Shown here: piece after piece, positions 16,782 to 25,429 of the stretch
Layout: every line of letters begins with the position of its first letter
Numbering within the stretch: position 1 is the first letter of the stretch
Source of the DNA: SIG307 sp045596385
Lineage (GTDB): Bacteria > Bacillota > Clostridia > Lachnospirales > Lachnospiraceae
Assembly: GCA_045596385.1 (NCBI GenBank)
Contig: JAZOCC010000008.1
Span: 93,008 to 157,007, forward strand
Length of the DNA stretch: 64,000 nt
Reading direction: 5' to 3'
The notes under the pieces: model-generated
Database searches by the model: none
Told to the model about the DNA's origin: nothing
The model's input: only the letters and a program-made list of their open reading frames with translations
Position numbers and translations under genes: made by a program

Positions 16782-17738
16782 ATGAGACTTTGTTCTGTTT
16801 GTGATAATAAAATAGAGGGTAAATGGTGTAAGCATTGTCATCGGTTTGTTAAGAGTTATGAGTGTAACAGTTCGATATACGGGCAGGATGAGATTCCGAA
16901 AAGTGAGAGGATGGCAGGAAATTCCCCGGTGCATGCTTCGGATAATGCTCCCGAAAGGAATGTGAAGGGTAAAACATCGAATAAGAAAAATAGGGCAGCC
17001 GTTTACGGGATTGGCTTATCTGCTGCATTGACCTGTGCGCTTCCTTTATTGCCGGATATCATAGGATTATTTCAGGCTTCTGCCGAACGGGCGGAGGCAA
17101 ACAGAGAGTACCTTGAAGAGATAACGTTTTCCGAGGAAGAACGGAAGTTTTATGGGGATAGGATGACGAGAAATGCCATCATGCCCGGAATCGAGCCGGC
17201 GGAGCGTATCCTGGATAGGGACTCCGACGTGCGCTATTACCATCCGGAAGATATCAAAGAAATGGGATATCCATGTGACGAAAAGCATTTTGAGTTATGT
17301 CTCCCGGAGTTTGAACAGTGGTTGGTGGAGAACCGAACGGGGGACTATGAGATGGTAGAGGACAGTTCCATTTACAGTAATCTATGCTCTGTGTCCGGGG
17401 AGAATGTACGCTACCGGTTTGCTACCTATCGGGATTACCGGGATGGCAGCGGACTTGCCTTTCGGGTAGAGTTTGATACGGCAACGGAGCAGCTGCATAG
17501 CGTGTACATAGAAGTGGAAGGCGCCTCGGCGGATATCGGCCTGTATTGCGGGCTGTTAAAGGAGATATATCCGAAAACGATATGGACGGAGCTTGAATTC
17601 ACGAAGGCGTTGATAGAGGCGGTAGAAAGCGGGGAAGAGTATGTGGAGTTTTACAGCTCGAAGTATGCGAGGATAGCATATCTGAAAAAAGAAGGAGGAT
17701 ATTCGTTAGGTTATACGCCGGGAGACGGAAGCTTGTAG
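16782..17738 (+). CDS. Zinc-ribbon membrane protein of unknown function, copy 2
   Basis: A 318-residue paralogue of the preceding gene. The N-terminal zinc ribbon is CSVCDNKIEGKWCKHC. A basic linker is followed by one membrane segment (about 75-95, VYGIGLSAALTCALPLLPDI), then an acidic C-terminal domain with CDEKHFELCLPEFEQWL. The start is ATG 16782 after TTGGAGGGGGAAC; an upstream in-frame ATG overlaps the previous gene and would bury the zinc ribbon. The solute-binding lipoprotein genes follow in the same direction after 53 bp, so it may belong to one operon with them. Confidence 0.77.
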   Translation: MRLCSVCDNKIEGKWCKHCHRFVKSYECNSSIYGQDEIPKSERMAGNSPVHASDNAPERNVKGKTSNKKNRAAVYGIGLSAALTCALPLLPDIIGLFQASAERAEANREYLEEITFSEEERKFYGDRMTRNAIMPGIEPAERILDRDSDVRYYHPEDIKEMGYPCDEKHFELCLPEFEQWLVENRTGDYEMVEDSSIYSNLCSVSGENVRYRFATYRDYRDGSGLAFRVEFDTATEQLHSVYIEVEGASADIGLYCGLLKEIYPKTIWTELEFTKALIEAVESGEEYVEFYSSKYARIAYLKKEGGYSLGYTPGDGSL

Positions 17739-17791
17739 GAAGCGGAAAACGAAAGCAAGGAAAGGTGCTTGGTTCGGAGGGAGGTCATGAG

Positions 17792-19228
17792 ATGCATAAA
17801 AGAAAAAGATTCGGGAAATTGCCATTGGCGGCGGTATTGTGTGTAGCCCTTGCCGGATGTACGGAAAAAAGTCCGGAGCCGGAGGCGATGACTACACAGA
17901 TACCGGTACAAGAGACGCAATGTGCAACCGCTACGCCGGTACCGCCTACTCCCACAGAGGTGCCGTATCGGGACTTGGGCGGAATGGAGATTATCATCGG
18001 GGACTTCTTTACGCCGGAGGAACTGGCATCGGGCGGGATGAGAGACCCGATTGATGTATACCGAGATGAGATGATGGAGAAGTATAATTTTTGTTTGAAG
18101 AGAAAAACAGTAGCCGGTTGGGGAGAAATAGAAGAGGATTATGTGGCATCGGTACAGAAAGGGGAGCCGATTGCACATGTGGTGGAACTGGATTACAGGT
18201 TTATCGCCCGGCCTTTTGAGAAGGGGCTCTTTTACGATTTGGCGACATTGGATGAATTGGATTTTTCCGAAAGAAAGTGGAACGCCAATGTATGTAAGCT
18301 TATGACCGTAGGAAACAGCGTTTACGGAATGCAGCCGGAGCCGACGACAGATTGTGTAGGTGTGATATTTAATAAGCGATTATTTGAAGAGGCAGGACTT
18401 TCCCCGGATTTGCCGTACGATTTGCAGGCGGAGGGGGAATGGACTTGGTCAAAGTTTGAGGAGCTTTGCGGGATTCTTACCAGAGATACGGATGGAGACG
18501 GACAGACGGATGTGTATGCCACGGTCAGTCAGGGGGCTGTGACATTACAGGCATTGGTAGCGTCTACCGACTCGGATTTTGTGGGGAAAGATGAAAATGG
18601 GATATTTTATAATAACAGTTCTTCAAAGAATGTAGCGGATGCCGTGAACTATGCGGCAGGGCTGTACCAAAAGGGGTATGAAATGCCACAGCCGGAGGAT
18701 ACCTCGTGGGATTATTTTGTGGAGGCCTTTCAAAAGGGGAAGGCTGCGATGCAATTTAACGAGGTATGGACCTGTGGACATTCTTATTATTACGGAGACA
18801 ACATGAAGGATGAAGTGGGCTTTGTGATGCCTCCGAAGCCGGATGGTGCGGATGATTACCACAGCTATGCGTATTTTAATATCGCGGTGATACCGTCTTG
18901 TTTTGATGCGGAAATTGCAGGAAATATTGCCTATGCCTATAATCTGTATACAACACCCATGAAGAAATATGACGATCCGGAAAAATGGAAATGGGAGTTT
19001 GACTCCTATTGTGATGAAAGAGCGGTAAACGAGACATTGGTGTATTTTCAGGATGGGGAAAGTGTGATTTCCATGAATCAACTACTGATAGATAAGTTTG
19101 AAGATGTAATCGGACCGGATTTTTTGTGGATGTATCCTTTCAAGGAGGTTACACCGGAGGAGCAGTTGAGAAAGGTTTCGGAGGAATGGGATGCCATCAT
19201 TGCAGAGGTGAATCAGAGAGGGGAGTGA
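17792..19228 (+). CDS. Solute-binding lipoprotein, tandem copy 1
   Basis: A 478-residue extracellular solute-binding protein (ABC family 1-like). The lipoprotein signal ends in the lipobox ALAGC. A Thr/Pro spacer leads to the shared motif PYRDLGGMEIIIGD, and the binding-protein fold includes YDLATLDELDFSE, GVIFNKRLFEEAGL and TRDTDGDGQTDVYAT. The last has a calcium-loop look (DTDGDGQTD). The start is ATG 17792 after GGAGGGAGG; a GTG at 17765 is also in frame. Two homologous genes follow immediately, and no permease or ATPase genes are nearby. The ligand, perhaps an oligosaccharide, is not determined. Confidence 0.87.
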   Translation: MHKRKRFGKLPLAAVLCVALAGCTEKSPEPEAMTTQIPVQETQCATATPVPPTPTEVPYRDLGGMEIIIGDFFTPEELASGGMRDPIDVYRDEMMEKYNFCLKRKTVAGWGEIEEDYVASVQKGEPIAHVVELDYRFIARPFEKGLFYDLATLDELDFSERKWNANVCKLMTVGNSVYGMQPEPTTDCVGVIFNKRLFEEAGLSPDLPYDLQAEGEWTWSKFEELCGILTRDTDGDGQTDVYATVSQGAVTLQALVASTDSDFVGKDENGIFYNNSSSKNVADAVNYAAGLYQKGYEMPQPEDTSWDYFVEAFQKGKAAMQFNEVWTCGHSYYYGDNMKDEVGFVMPPKPDGADDYHSYAYFNIAVIPSCFDAEIAGNIAYAYNLYTTPMKKYDDPEKWKWEFDSYCDERAVNETLVYFQDGESVISMNQLLIDKFEDVIGPDFLWMYPFKEVTPEEQLRKVSEEWDAIIAEVNQRGE

Positions 19229-19232
19229 GCGG

Positions 19233-20696
19233 ATGCGGAATAAGAAATGGTTGCTTACATTTATGTGTTCTGCGGCGTTACTGGCGGCTGCCTGTAACCC
19301 GGGGGTGGGAGAGCAGAAACAGCCGGAGAAGGAGCCTGCAGTGACGGAACCGGCCACCCCGACGGCAGAACCGACACCTACAGAGGTTCCGGGACCGACG
19401 GAGATTCCCTACCGGGATTTGGGCGGGATGGAAATTGTAATCGGGGATTATCGGACGCCGGAGAAAGAATCTTATTATATGATTCCTGAATGGAATTCGT
19501 GGTTGTGGCCCTATTGGACGGAACTTGAAAAGAAGTACAACGTTCGTATTCGAGAGGGTCTTGTAACCTGGTCATGGGATGCCGGGCAAGAATATATAAG
19601 CTCGATAGAAAAAGGAACTCCGATAGCACAAGTGATGAGACTGGATTACAAGTCGGTAGCCGAGCCGTTGGAAAAGGGAATGTTTTATGATCTGGCGACA
19701 CTGGATGAATTGGATTTTTCTGAAGAAAAATGGAATGATAGTGTCAGAGAACATATGACGGTTGGAGATAGTATTTACGGAATGAAAATTGGAGTGTCGG
19801 AGTCGGGTGGAGGTGTAATTTTTAATAAGCGTCTATTCGAAGAGGCGGGACTTGCCCCGGACTTGCCCTACGATTTACAAGCGACGGGGGAATGGACTTG
19901 GTCAAAGTTTGAAGAGCTTTGCAAAATCCTTACCAGAGACACGGACGGAGACGGACAGACGGATGTGTATGCCACGGTCAGTCAGGGGGCTGCAACGATT
20001 CAATGCTTGGTGGCATCCACGGGTTCGGGATTTGTAGAGAAGGACGAAAAAGGGATGCTTTATAATAACCTGGAGTCAGGGGAAGTGACAGAGGCTTTAA
20101 ATTTTGCTGTAGATTTGTATGAAAAGGGCTATGAGATGCCGCAACCGGAGGATTCGCAATGGGATTATTTTATCCCGGCGTTTCAGGAAGGGAAGGCCGC
20201 AATGCAGTTTAGCGGGATTGAAAATTGTGCGCCGTCAAGTTACTATGGAGATGCAATGGAGGATGAAGTTGGTTTTGTAATGCCACCGAAGCCGGACGGT
20301 ACGGAACATTATCACAGTTATCTTTGTGATGATGTCTTTGTTATTCCTTCTTGCTATGATGCGGAGACAGCGGGAAATATTGCGTATGCTTATAATCTAT
20401 ATGTGGATATGATTATTTCGGAGGAAGGTACGGAATGGAAGGATAAGTTTTATTACTATTTTGATGATGAAAGAGCGGTAGAAGAAACACTTCAGTATTT
20501 TGCAGATGTAACTAACACAAAGCAGTTAAGAGAATCCCTTGTTTACGGACTGGGTGATGTGATGGGACCAGACCTTCTTTGGATGTATCCCTTTGAAAAG
20601 GTTACTCCGGAGGAGCAGGTAAAGTTGATTGCAGAGAAATGGGATGTTTTGATTGAAGAGACTAATCGTGGAAGGGGGAACACGGATGCGGAATAA
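19233..20696 (+). CDS. Solute-binding lipoprotein, tandem copy 2
   Basis: A 487-residue paralogue of the preceding gene. Lipobox LAAAC is at about residues 17-21. A Pro/Thr/Glu-rich spacer (PTAEPTPTEVPGPTEIPYRD) precedes the binding fold with the same conserved motifs, YDLATLDELDFSEEKWNDS and RDTDGDGQTDVYATVSQGA. It starts 4 bp after copy 1 with GAGGGGAG as ribosome site. Divergence between copies is greatest in residues about 75-125, which may form part of the ligand-facing N-lobe (inference). Probably co-transcribed with its neighbours. Confidence 0.87.
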   Translation: MRNKKWLLTFMCSAALLAAACNPGVGEQKQPEKEPAVTEPATPTAEPTPTEVPGPTEIPYRDLGGMEIVIGDYRTPEKESYYMIPEWNSWLWPYWTELEKKYNVRIREGLVTWSWDAGQEYISSIEKGTPIAQVMRLDYKSVAEPLEKGMFYDLATLDELDFSEEKWNDSVREHMTVGDSIYGMKIGVSESGGGVIFNKRLFEEAGLAPDLPYDLQATGEWTWSKFEELCKILTRDTDGDGQTDVYATVSQGAATIQCLVASTGSGFVEKDEKGMLYNNLESGEVTEALNFAVDLYEKGYEMPQPEDSQWDYFIPAFQEGKAAMQFSGIENCAPSSYYGDAMEDEVGFVMPPKPDGTEHYHSYLCDDVFVIPSCYDAETAGNIAYAYNLYVDMIISEEGTEWKDKFYYYFDDERAVEETLQYFADVTNTKQLRESLVYGLGDVMGPDLLWMYPFEKVTPEEQVKLIAEKWDVLIEETNRGRGNTDAE

Positions 20697-22137
20697 GAAA
20701 TTGCTATTTACATTAATGAGTTCTGCTGTGTTACTGGCGGCTGCTTGTAATCAGGAAAAGGGAGAACAGAAAAGACCGGAGAAGGAAACAGTAGTGACGG
20801 AACCGGCCACTCCGACGGCAGAACCGACACCTACAGAGGTTCCGGGACCAACGGAGATTCCGTACCGTGACTTGGACGGGATGGAAATCATTATTGGGTA
20901 CCATTTTGTGCCGGAAGAGCCGGCAGGCCCTCCGGAGATGTGGCGCGATCCTGTGGAAGTGTACCGTGAAGAAATAATGGAAAAGTATAATTTCACAATA
21001 AGGAAAGAGGAAGTGGCAGGCTGGGGGGGAATGGTAGATGCCTATATAGAGTCGGTACAGGCAGGTACGCCCATTGCACAGATAGTTGAGTTGGAACATC
21101 GTTTTGTAGCGGAACCGATGAAAAAGAGGCTCTTTTATGATTTGGCGACACTGGATGAACTGGACTTTTCCGAGGAGAAATGGAATGACAGTGTACGGGA
21201 GCTTATGACGGTAGGTGACAGTATTTATGGGATGAATGCCGGTGCGTCGGAGCCTGTAGGCGGTGTGATTTTTAATAAGCGTTTGTTTGAAGAGGCGGGA
21301 CTTGACCCGAATCTTCCCTATGATTTGCAGGCAGCGGGAGAATGGACCTGGTCCAAGTTTACGGAGTTTTGCGAAATCCTTACCAGAGATACGGACGGAG
21401 ACGGACAAACGGATGTGTATGCCACGGTCAGCCGGGGGGCGACAACACTTCAGACTTTAGTGGCATCCGCCGGTTCGGATTTCGTGAGAAGAGACGAAGA
21501 AGGAATACTTCATAACAATTTGCAGTCCGAGGAAGTGATAATCGCGATGAATTTTGCGGTAGATTTATATCAAAAAGGCTATGAGATGCCGCAACCGGAG
21601 GGCTCCGAATGGGATTATTTTATACCTGCATTTCGGGAAGGAAAGGCCGCAATGCAGTTTGGTGAAGCTTATAGGTGCAGTCCGGGGAACGACTATGGTA
21701 ATTGCATGGAAGATGAAGTGGGTTTTGTAATGCCGCCCAAGCCGGACGGTGCGGAGGGCTACCACAGCTATTTATGCGACAATGTTGTAGTAATCCCGTC
21801 CTGCTATGATGAAGAAACGGCGGGAAACATTGCTTATGCCTACAATTTATATACGGAAATGCTGGAATCGGATGAAGGCGGCGAAGGCTGGGAGGAAAAG
21901 TATTATTCCTGGTTTATGGATGACCGGGCAGTGGAAGAGACCATACAGTATTTCACGACAGGGAGTGCATCACAATGGAAGAAGACGTTATTAGTGGAAG
22001 GAAAGGAGGATATTCTCGGTCCGATGCTGTTGTGGCAGTATCCTTTTGAGAATACGACCCCGGAAGCGGAGATAAAAAAGATTTCCGAGGAGTGGGATGC
22101 CATCCTTGCGGAGGTCAATCAAACGCAGAAAAACTAG
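20686..22137 (+). CDS. Solute-binding lipoprotein, tandem copy 3
   Basis: A 483-residue third paralogue. The start ATG at 20686 overlaps the end of copy 2 by 11 bp in another frame, indicating translational coupling; the ribosome site GGAAGGGGGAAC lies within copy 2. The lipobox LAAAC and the spacer are nearly identical to copy 2, and the DTDGDGQTD motif is kept. Its N-lobe (FVPEEPAGPPEMWRDPVEVY) is closer to copy 1 than to copy 2. The three may bind related but different ligands for transport or surface signalling. Confidence 0.86.
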   Translation: MRNKKLLFTLMSSAVLLAAACNQEKGEQKRPEKETVVTEPATPTAEPTPTEVPGPTEIPYRDLDGMEIIIGYHFVPEEPAGPPEMWRDPVEVYREEIMEKYNFTIRKEEVAGWGGMVDAYIESVQAGTPIAQIVELEHRFVAEPMKKRLFYDLATLDELDFSEEKWNDSVRELMTVGDSIYGMNAGASEPVGGVIFNKRLFEEAGLDPNLPYDLQAAGEWTWSKFTEFCEILTRDTDGDGQTDVYATVSRGATTLQTLVASAGSDFVRRDEEGILHNNLQSEEVIIAMNFAVDLYQKGYEMPQPEGSEWDYFIPAFREGKAAMQFGEAYRCSPGNDYGNCMEDEVGFVMPPKPDGAEGYHSYLCDNVVVIPSCYDEETAGNIAYAYNLYTEMLESDEGGEGWEEKYYSWFMDDRAVEETIQYFTTGSASQWKKTLLVEGKEDILGPMLLWQYPFENTTPEAEIKKISEEWDAILAEVNQTQKN

Positions 22138-22149
22138 CCGGAAAACCGC

Positions 22150-22177
22150 TTGACTTTTTAAGGCAAAGTGATATAAT
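22150..22177 (+). promoter_or_regulatory. Promoter of the thrS T-box transcript
   Basis: TTGACT (22150-22155), 16-bp spacer, TATAAT (22172-22177), starting 13 bp after the third lipoprotein gene. Confidence 0.88.
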
Positions 22178-22185
22178 GAAACACA

Positions 22186-22416
22186 GTGAAAGCGTTGAAG
22201 AGGACAGTATGTTGTGAAATGTCACAGAGAGGGGTGCGTTTGCTGAGAGCAGCCTGACAGGAAGCAAAAGAAGACCACCTCGGAGCGGGCCTAATACGCC
22301 ACGGTGATTCCGTTATCATCATGAATGAAGCCGGAAAAGCGTGATGCTTTTCAAGAAGGGTGGAACCGCGAGACATCGTCCCTTTGTTACCGTTGGTAGC
22401 AGAGGGACTTTTATTC
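22186..22416 (+). promoter_or_regulatory. T-box leader (threonine) controlling thrS
   Basis: The specifier triplet ACC (22274-22276) lies in GAAGACCACC. The canonical T-box sequence AGGGTGGAACCGCG is at 22357-22370. The terminator stem GTCCCT (22378-22383) with AGGGAC (22403-22408), extended by TGTTACC/GGTAGCA, is followed by TTTTATT. Uncharged tRNA-Thr would promote readthrough into thrS. Confidence 0.93.
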
Positions 22417-22426
22417 TTATCGGGAC

Positions 22427-22672
22427 GGAGCAAAAGCGGGAAAAATTCGTAGAGCTTGTTTGTCTGTATGCAGAGAAGCAGGGCAAACATTCGAAATTTC
22501 CACGAGAACCCGCTCTCGCTCTTGCAGCAACGTAGCAGTACTAGGCTCGGCAATACCTCGCCAAGTGCTGACGTTGCCTTAAGGTTCTCTTAGGAAAGTT
22601 CGTATGTTTTTGCCCATGGAAACTTTGATAGTGGACAAACAAGCTCCTATTTTGGTGCTATGCTTTTGCTCC
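22427..22672. repeat. Long imperfect inverted repeat (about 246 nt hairpin) in the thrS leader
   Basis: It sits between the T-box terminator and thrS and fills the rest of that 617-bp gene-free stretch. Paired blocks from outside inward are as follows. GGAGCAAAAGC (22427-22437) pairs with GCTTTTGCTCC (22662-22672). GAGCTTGTTTGTC (22452-22464) pairs with 22634-22646, a perfect 13 bp. GGGCAAACAT (22481-22490) pairs with about 22604-22615 with a small bulge. TCGAAATTTCC (22491-22501) pairs with 22593-22602. GAGAACC (22504-22510) pairs with 22583-22589, and GCAACGT (22527-22533) with 22571-22577. The apex is near 22550. Confidence 0.85.
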
Positions 22673-22754
22673 TGTTTACTAAAAGGTGAAAGTCCCTATG
22701 AGAGAGAATTAAGAATTGTAAGAAAAAATATAGCTTTGAAAGGAGTTTTTTGTT

Positions 22755-24719
22755 ATGAAGATTACGTTAAAAGACGGCTCCGTGAAGGAGTATGCATCTG
22801 CGATGTCCATTATCGACATTGCCAAGGATATCAGCGAAGGTCTTGCCAGAATGGCTTGTGCCGCTGAGTTAAACGGGAAGGTGGTAGACCTTCGTACTGT
22901 TGTGGAAGAGGATTCCGAGTTAAGTATTTTGACCTTTAACGATGAGGCTGGTAAGGCTGCATATCGTCATACTGCGTCTCACGTTTTGGCGGAGGCAGTG
23001 AAGAGACTGTATCCGGAGGCAAAGTGTGCCATCGGTCCGTCTATCGATACAGGTTTTTATTATGACTTTGACTGCCCGCCGTTTGACAGAGAAGCTCTGG
23101 ATGCGTTAGAGGCAGAGATGAAGAAGATTATTAAGGAGGGTGCGGAGCTGACACGTTACACCCTGCCGCGTGCCGAGGCGATTAAGTTTATGGAAGAGAA
23201 GGGTGAGCCGTACAAGGTAGAGCTCATTCAGGATTTGCCGGAGGATGCGGAGATTTCCTTCTATTCCCAGGGCGAGTTCGTGGACCTGTGTGCAGGACCG
23301 CACTTAATGAGCACCAAGGGTATCAAGGCAATTAAGCTCATTTCTTCCTCCGGTGCATACTGGAGAGGCAGTGAGAAGAATAAGATGCTGACCCGTATTT
23401 ACGGTACCGCATTTACGAAGAATGCGGATTTGGATGAGTATCTGGCTCACTTAGAGGATATCAAGAAGCGCGACCACAACAAGCTGGGTCGTGAGATGGA
23501 GCTCTTTACTACCGTTGATGTAATCGGTCAGGGCTTACCGCTTCTCATGCCGAAGGGTGCAAAGATGATTCAGAGATTACAGCGCTGGATTGAGGACTTA
23601 GAGGATAACGAATGGGGCTATATTCGTACCAAGACTCCGCTCATGGCAAAGAGTGATTTGTACAAGATTTCCGGTCACTGGGATCACTACATGGACGGCA
23701 TGTTCGTTATGGGTGACGAGAAGAAGGATAAGGAAGTATTCGCCCTTCGTCCGATGACCTGTCCGTTCCAGTACTATGTATACAAGAACAGCCAGAAGTC
23801 CTATAAGGACCTGCCGCTTCGCTACGGTGAGACTTCTACCTTGTTCCGTAACGAGGATTCCGGTGAGATGCACGGTCTGACCAGAGTTCGTCAGTTTACC
23901 ATTTCCGAAGGTCACTTAATTGTGCGTCCGGACCAGATGGTAGAGGAGTTTAAGAATTGTATCGCCCTGGCGCAGCATTGCTTAAAGACCCTCGGTGTAG
24001 AAGAGGATGTAACCTATCGTCTCTCCCGTTGGGACCCGGAGAATCCGGAGAAGTATGTAGGTTCCGCTGAGGTTTGGAACGAGACCGAGCAGCATATTCG
24101 CGATGTACTGAATGAGCTCGGTATTGAGTTTATCGAAGGCATCGGTGAAGCTGCCTTCTACGGACCGAAGATTGATATTCAGGCAAAGAACGTATACGGC
24201 AAGGAAGACACCATGATTACCATTCAGTGGGATGCGCTTTTGGCTGAGCAGTTTGATATGTACTACATCGACCAGAACGGTGACAAGGTACGTCCGTATA
24301 TCATCCACAGAACCAGTATGGGCTGCTACGAGAGAACCCTCGCATGGCTCATTGAGAAGTATGCAGGCTTATTCCCGACGTGGCTCTGTCCGGAGCAGGT
24401 ACGTGTGCTTCCGATTTCCGAGAAGTACAACGACTATGCAGAGAAGGTATTAAAGGAGCTGCGTAAGAACGGTATTTCCGCAGAAATGGATGACAGAGCG
24501 GAGAAAATCGGTTACAAGATTCGTGAGACCAGACTGGACCGTGTACCGTATATGTTGGTTGTGGGCCAGAAGGAAGAGGAAGAGGGCGTTGTTTCCGTAA
24601 GAAGCCGTTATCTCGGTGATGAGGGACAGAAGCCGTTAGCTGAGTTTATCTCTGCAATCTGCGAGGAAATCCGCACCAAGGAAATCCGCAAGATTGAGGT
24701 AAAGGAAGAGAATAAGTAA
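22755..24719 (+). CDS. thrS: Threonyl-tRNA synthetase
   Basis: A class II synthetase charging tRNA-Thr; 654 residues, the usual bacterial length. The TGS domain covers about 1-62. The editing/SAD domain (about 65-225) has HTASHVLAEAVKRLYPEAK and the zinc-type motif of the editing site. The catalytic core has motif 2 (LRYGETSTLFRNEDSGEMHG), the zinc ligand Cys in RPMTCPFQ, and motif 3 (IIHRTSMGCYERTLAWLIE). The anticodon-binding domain covers about 545-650. The ATG follows GAAAGGAG. The threonine-specific T-box upstream agrees. Confidence 0.98.
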   Translation: MKITLKDGSVKEYASAMSIIDIAKDISEGLARMACAAELNGKVVDLRTVVEEDSELSILTFNDEAGKAAYRHTASHVLAEAVKRLYPEAKCAIGPSIDTGFYYDFDCPPFDREALDALEAEMKKIIKEGAELTRYTLPRAEAIKFMEEKGEPYKVELIQDLPEDAEISFYSQGEFVDLCAGPHLMSTKGIKAIKLISSSGAYWRGSEKNKMLTRIYGTAFTKNADLDEYLAHLEDIKKRDHNKLGREMELFTTVDVIGQGLPLLMPKGAKMIQRLQRWIEDLEDNEWGYIRTKTPLMAKSDLYKISGHWDHYMDGMFVMGDEKKDKEVFALRPMTCPFQYYVYKNSQKSYKDLPLRYGETSTLFRNEDSGEMHGLTRVRQFTISEGHLIVRPDQMVEEFKNCIALAQHCLKTLGVEEDVTYRLSRWDPENPEKYVGSAEVWNETEQHIRDVLNELGIEFIEGIGEAAFYGPKIDIQAKNVYGKEDTMITIQWDALLAEQFDMYYIDQNGDKVRPYIIHRTSMGCYERTLAWLIEKYAGLFPTWLCPEQVRVLPISEKYNDYAEKVLKELRKNGISAEMDDRAEKIGYKIRETRLDRVPYMLVVGQKEEEEGVVSVRSRYLGDEGQKPLAEFISAICEEIRTKEIRKIEVKEENK

Positions 24720-24736
24720 TAGGTAAAAGAACAGAC

Positions 24737-24775
24737 AGGCTGTCTTATTGAGCAATCGATGGGACAGCCTTATGT
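24737..24775 (+). terminator. Probable thrS terminator
   Basis: Stem AGGCTGTC (24737-24744) with GACAGCCT (24763-24770); the T-run after it is weak. Confidence 0.55.
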
Positions 24776-24856
24776 GGTATATGGAAAAGAGTTTCCGGAG
24801 AACGCGGCTTGTGGTGTGGAGTATGCTTCGGAAGCAGAGTACGAAAGGGAATGTGT

Positions 24857-25351
24857 ATGGCAGAATACTGGGATTTGTATGACGGAGCAGGACAATTGAC
24901 AGGCGAGAAGCATCTGCGGGGGGCTGCGGTTCCGGAAGGGCGTTTTCATAAAGTGGTACATATTTGGATTCAGAATAGTAACGGTGAGCTTTTGATGCAA
25001 AAGCGCAGCGATACCGTGGACAATTGCCCGGGCGAATGGGCAACCACCGGCGGCTCGGTGCAGGCAGGAGAAGAACCGCTTGTGACGGCGGTACGTGAAC
25101 TTTCGGAGGAACTGGGGCTAACCGTATCCGCCAAGGAGCTGCGGTACTGTTTGATGGTGAGGAGGAAAGATGCCTTTTGCTATGTATATATGCTGAAAAA
25201 GGATATTCCGGTGGAGGACCTGACCCTGCAGGAGTGCGAGGTGGCAGCGGCGGAATGGATGACCTTGGAGCAGATAGACTGTATGGTGGCAGAGAGAACC
25301 ATGCACCGGTATGTGTACCGGGAGATGCTAACGGCGTATTTGGAGAACTGA
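24857..25351 (+). CDS. Nudix hydrolase (IPP-isomerase-like subgroup)
   Basis: A 164-residue Nudix protein with the start typical of the YfcD/isopentenyl-diphosphate isomerase-like group (YWDLYDGAGQLTGEKHLRG, FHKVVHIWIQNSNGELLMQK). The Nudix box is GGSVQAGEEPLVTAVRELSE followed by ELGL, with the metal-binding REXXEE glutamates as RELSEE. The substrate is unknown. The ATG at 24857 is preceded by GAAAGGGA at a 6-bp spacing; ATG 24851 is an alternative. The AraC gene follows 78 bp later. Confidence 0.86.
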   Translation: MAEYWDLYDGAGQLTGEKHLRGAAVPEGRFHKVVHIWIQNSNGELLMQKRSDTVDNCPGEWATTGGSVQAGEEPLVTAVRELSEELGLTVSAKELRYCLMVRRKDAFCYVYMLKKDIPVEDLTLQECEVAAAEWMTLEQIDCMVAERTMHRYVYREMLTAYLEN

Positions 25352-25429
25352 GAAAAGTGCCGATGTGCGGGAAGATGCCACCGGAGTTGTTTTGAGAAAT
25401 GGCAACAGGATGCGGAAGGGAGACGGAGA

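Noticed and set aside
17792..22137. Complete ABC sugar transporter operon
   Set aside because: No permease or ATPase genes are present on either side; only binding lipoproteins occur.
22158..22553. Open frames across the thrS leader on both strands
   Set aside because: The region is a T-box leader plus a long hairpin; the frames have no ribosome sites and cross the terminator.
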